Of a stretch of DNA of 64,000 nt, positions 63,624 through 64,000 are shown piece after piece. This DNA is from Paenibacillus sp. JJ-223. GTDB lineage: Bacteria; Bacillota; Bacilli; Paenibacillales; Paenibacillaceae. Position 1 is the first letter of the stretch. Each line of letters starts with the position of its first letter. The position numbers were made by a program, and so were the translations under genes. Below the pieces are notes generated by a model. That model made no database searches. It saw nothing but the letters and a program-made list of their open reading frames with translations, and was not told where the DNA came from. The stretch spans positions 186,001 through 250,000 of the forward strand of contig NZ_CAKMMP010000002.1 of assembly GCF_927798175.1 (NCBI RefSeq). The letters are read 5' to 3'.

Positions 63624-64000
63624 ATGGCTTCTTCACGTTATATGATCGGCGTGGATATCGGCACTACCTCCACCAAGGCCGTCCTGTTCGAACAAAACGG
63701 AACGATCGTGGCCCAGGGCAGTGTCGATTATCCGCTATACACGCCTACGCCTGCCATTGCGGAGCAGGATGCGGACGACATTTTCAACGCCGTCTTGGCT
63801 TCGGTCAAACAGGCTACCTCCACTGCAGGCATTCAGCCGGGCGAGGTCATGCTGGTGTCATTCAGTTCGGCGATGCACAGCATTTTGCCCGTAGATGAGC
63901 ATGGCAAGCCGCTAATGCGAGCCATGACATGGGCGGACAACCGTAGCGCCGAATGGACGGAAGCGCTCAAAGCCGATATGAACGGCCACGAAATATATTT
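63624..64000 (+). CDS. FGGY family kinase, gluconokinase-like, cut by window end
   Basis: The first 125 codons of an FGGY carbohydrate kinase. The ATP-phosphate loop GVDIGTTSTKAVLFEQNG begins the chain, and VSFSSAMHSILPVDEHGKPL followed by TWADNRSAEW closely fits Firmicute gluconokinase GntK. GAGGGAT precedes the ATG at 63624. It is 100 bases behind the second permease and in line with it, so it probably phosphorylates the sugar or sugar acid brought in by the transporter or a product of it. Confidence 0.82.
   Translation, partial: MASSRYMIGVDIGTTSTKAVLFEQNGTIVAQGSVDYPLYTPTPAIAEQDADDIFNAVLASVKQATSTAGIQPGEVMLVSFSSAMHSILPVDEHGKPLMRAMTWADNRSAEWTEALKADMNGHEIY

Overview
The window looks like chromosomal DNA of a Paenibacillus-type Firmicute. 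Evidence: moderate GC content with AT-rich intergenic stretches, strong AGGAGG-type ribosome binding sites, GTG and TTG starts, a stand-alone bacterial nitric oxide synthase, a GlpP antiterminator, PadR/HAAS/DUF4097 and HxlR/DoxX modules, and an AbrB-family regulator. No rRNA, tRNA, CRISPR array, prophage or transposase was seen. Gene ends are usually marked by clear intrinsic terminators, several of them working on both strands. The genus is inferred from gene content, not from a marker gene.

Layout. 0-8.5 kb: a 5'-truncated FAD/Rieske oxidoreductase, a PadR-HAAS-DUF4097 operon, an SDR reductase, a glyoxalase-like protein plus XRE-cupin regulator divergent from a ring-opening dioxygenase, a cation diffusion facilitator and a small membrane protein. 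8.5-12.4 kb: a potABCD polyamine transporter on the minus strand. 12.4-18 kb: a strongly promoted 42-residue peptide gene, an MFS transporter, a Nudix hydrolase, nitric oxide synthase, Dps and a HAD phosphatase. 18-25.4 kb: a minus-strand operon joining a second PotABCD-like ABC transporter to a nucleoside hydrolase and an adenine deaminase, behind a leader with a strong attenuator. 25.7-32.6 kb: two membrane proteins, a second nucleoside hydrolase, an MMPL exporter with a divergent TetR gene, and an acetyltransferase. 32.6-37.3 kb: a MarR-controlled heterodimeric ABC exporter. 37.3-47 kb: glucuronate isomerase, an MBL hydrolase, cytoplasmic alpha-amylase, a nuclease-helicase fusion and an LTA-synthase-like sulfatase. 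47-53.7 kb: acetyltransferases, a nitrilase, the cidR/cidAB set, an AbrB-type fusion regulator, and DoxX with HxlR. 53.8-60 kb: an oxidoreductase, glpD, glpK, glpP and GTP cyclohydrolase II. 60.4-64 kb: a CUT1 sugar ABC transporter followed by a gluconokinase-like gene cut by the window end.

How genes work together. Purine salvage is the clearest theme: uptake by the second ABC system, nucleoside cleavage by the hydrolase and adenine deamination form one transcription unit. Glycerol use (glpP-glpK and glpD) carries a terminator in the glpD leader that suits GlpP antitermination, but no glpF is present. Stress functions (Dps, Nos, the HxlR/DoxX pair, the XRE/glyoxalase/dioxygenase cluster and drug exporters with local regulators) are spread through the window.

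The observations most worth following up are the riboswitch-like leader of the purine operon, the 42-residue peptide gene with tandem promoters and two terminators, a dispersed intergenic repeat found upstream of dps and downstream of the sulfatase gene, and a palindrome that overlaps two divergent promoters at 5.65-5.71 kb.
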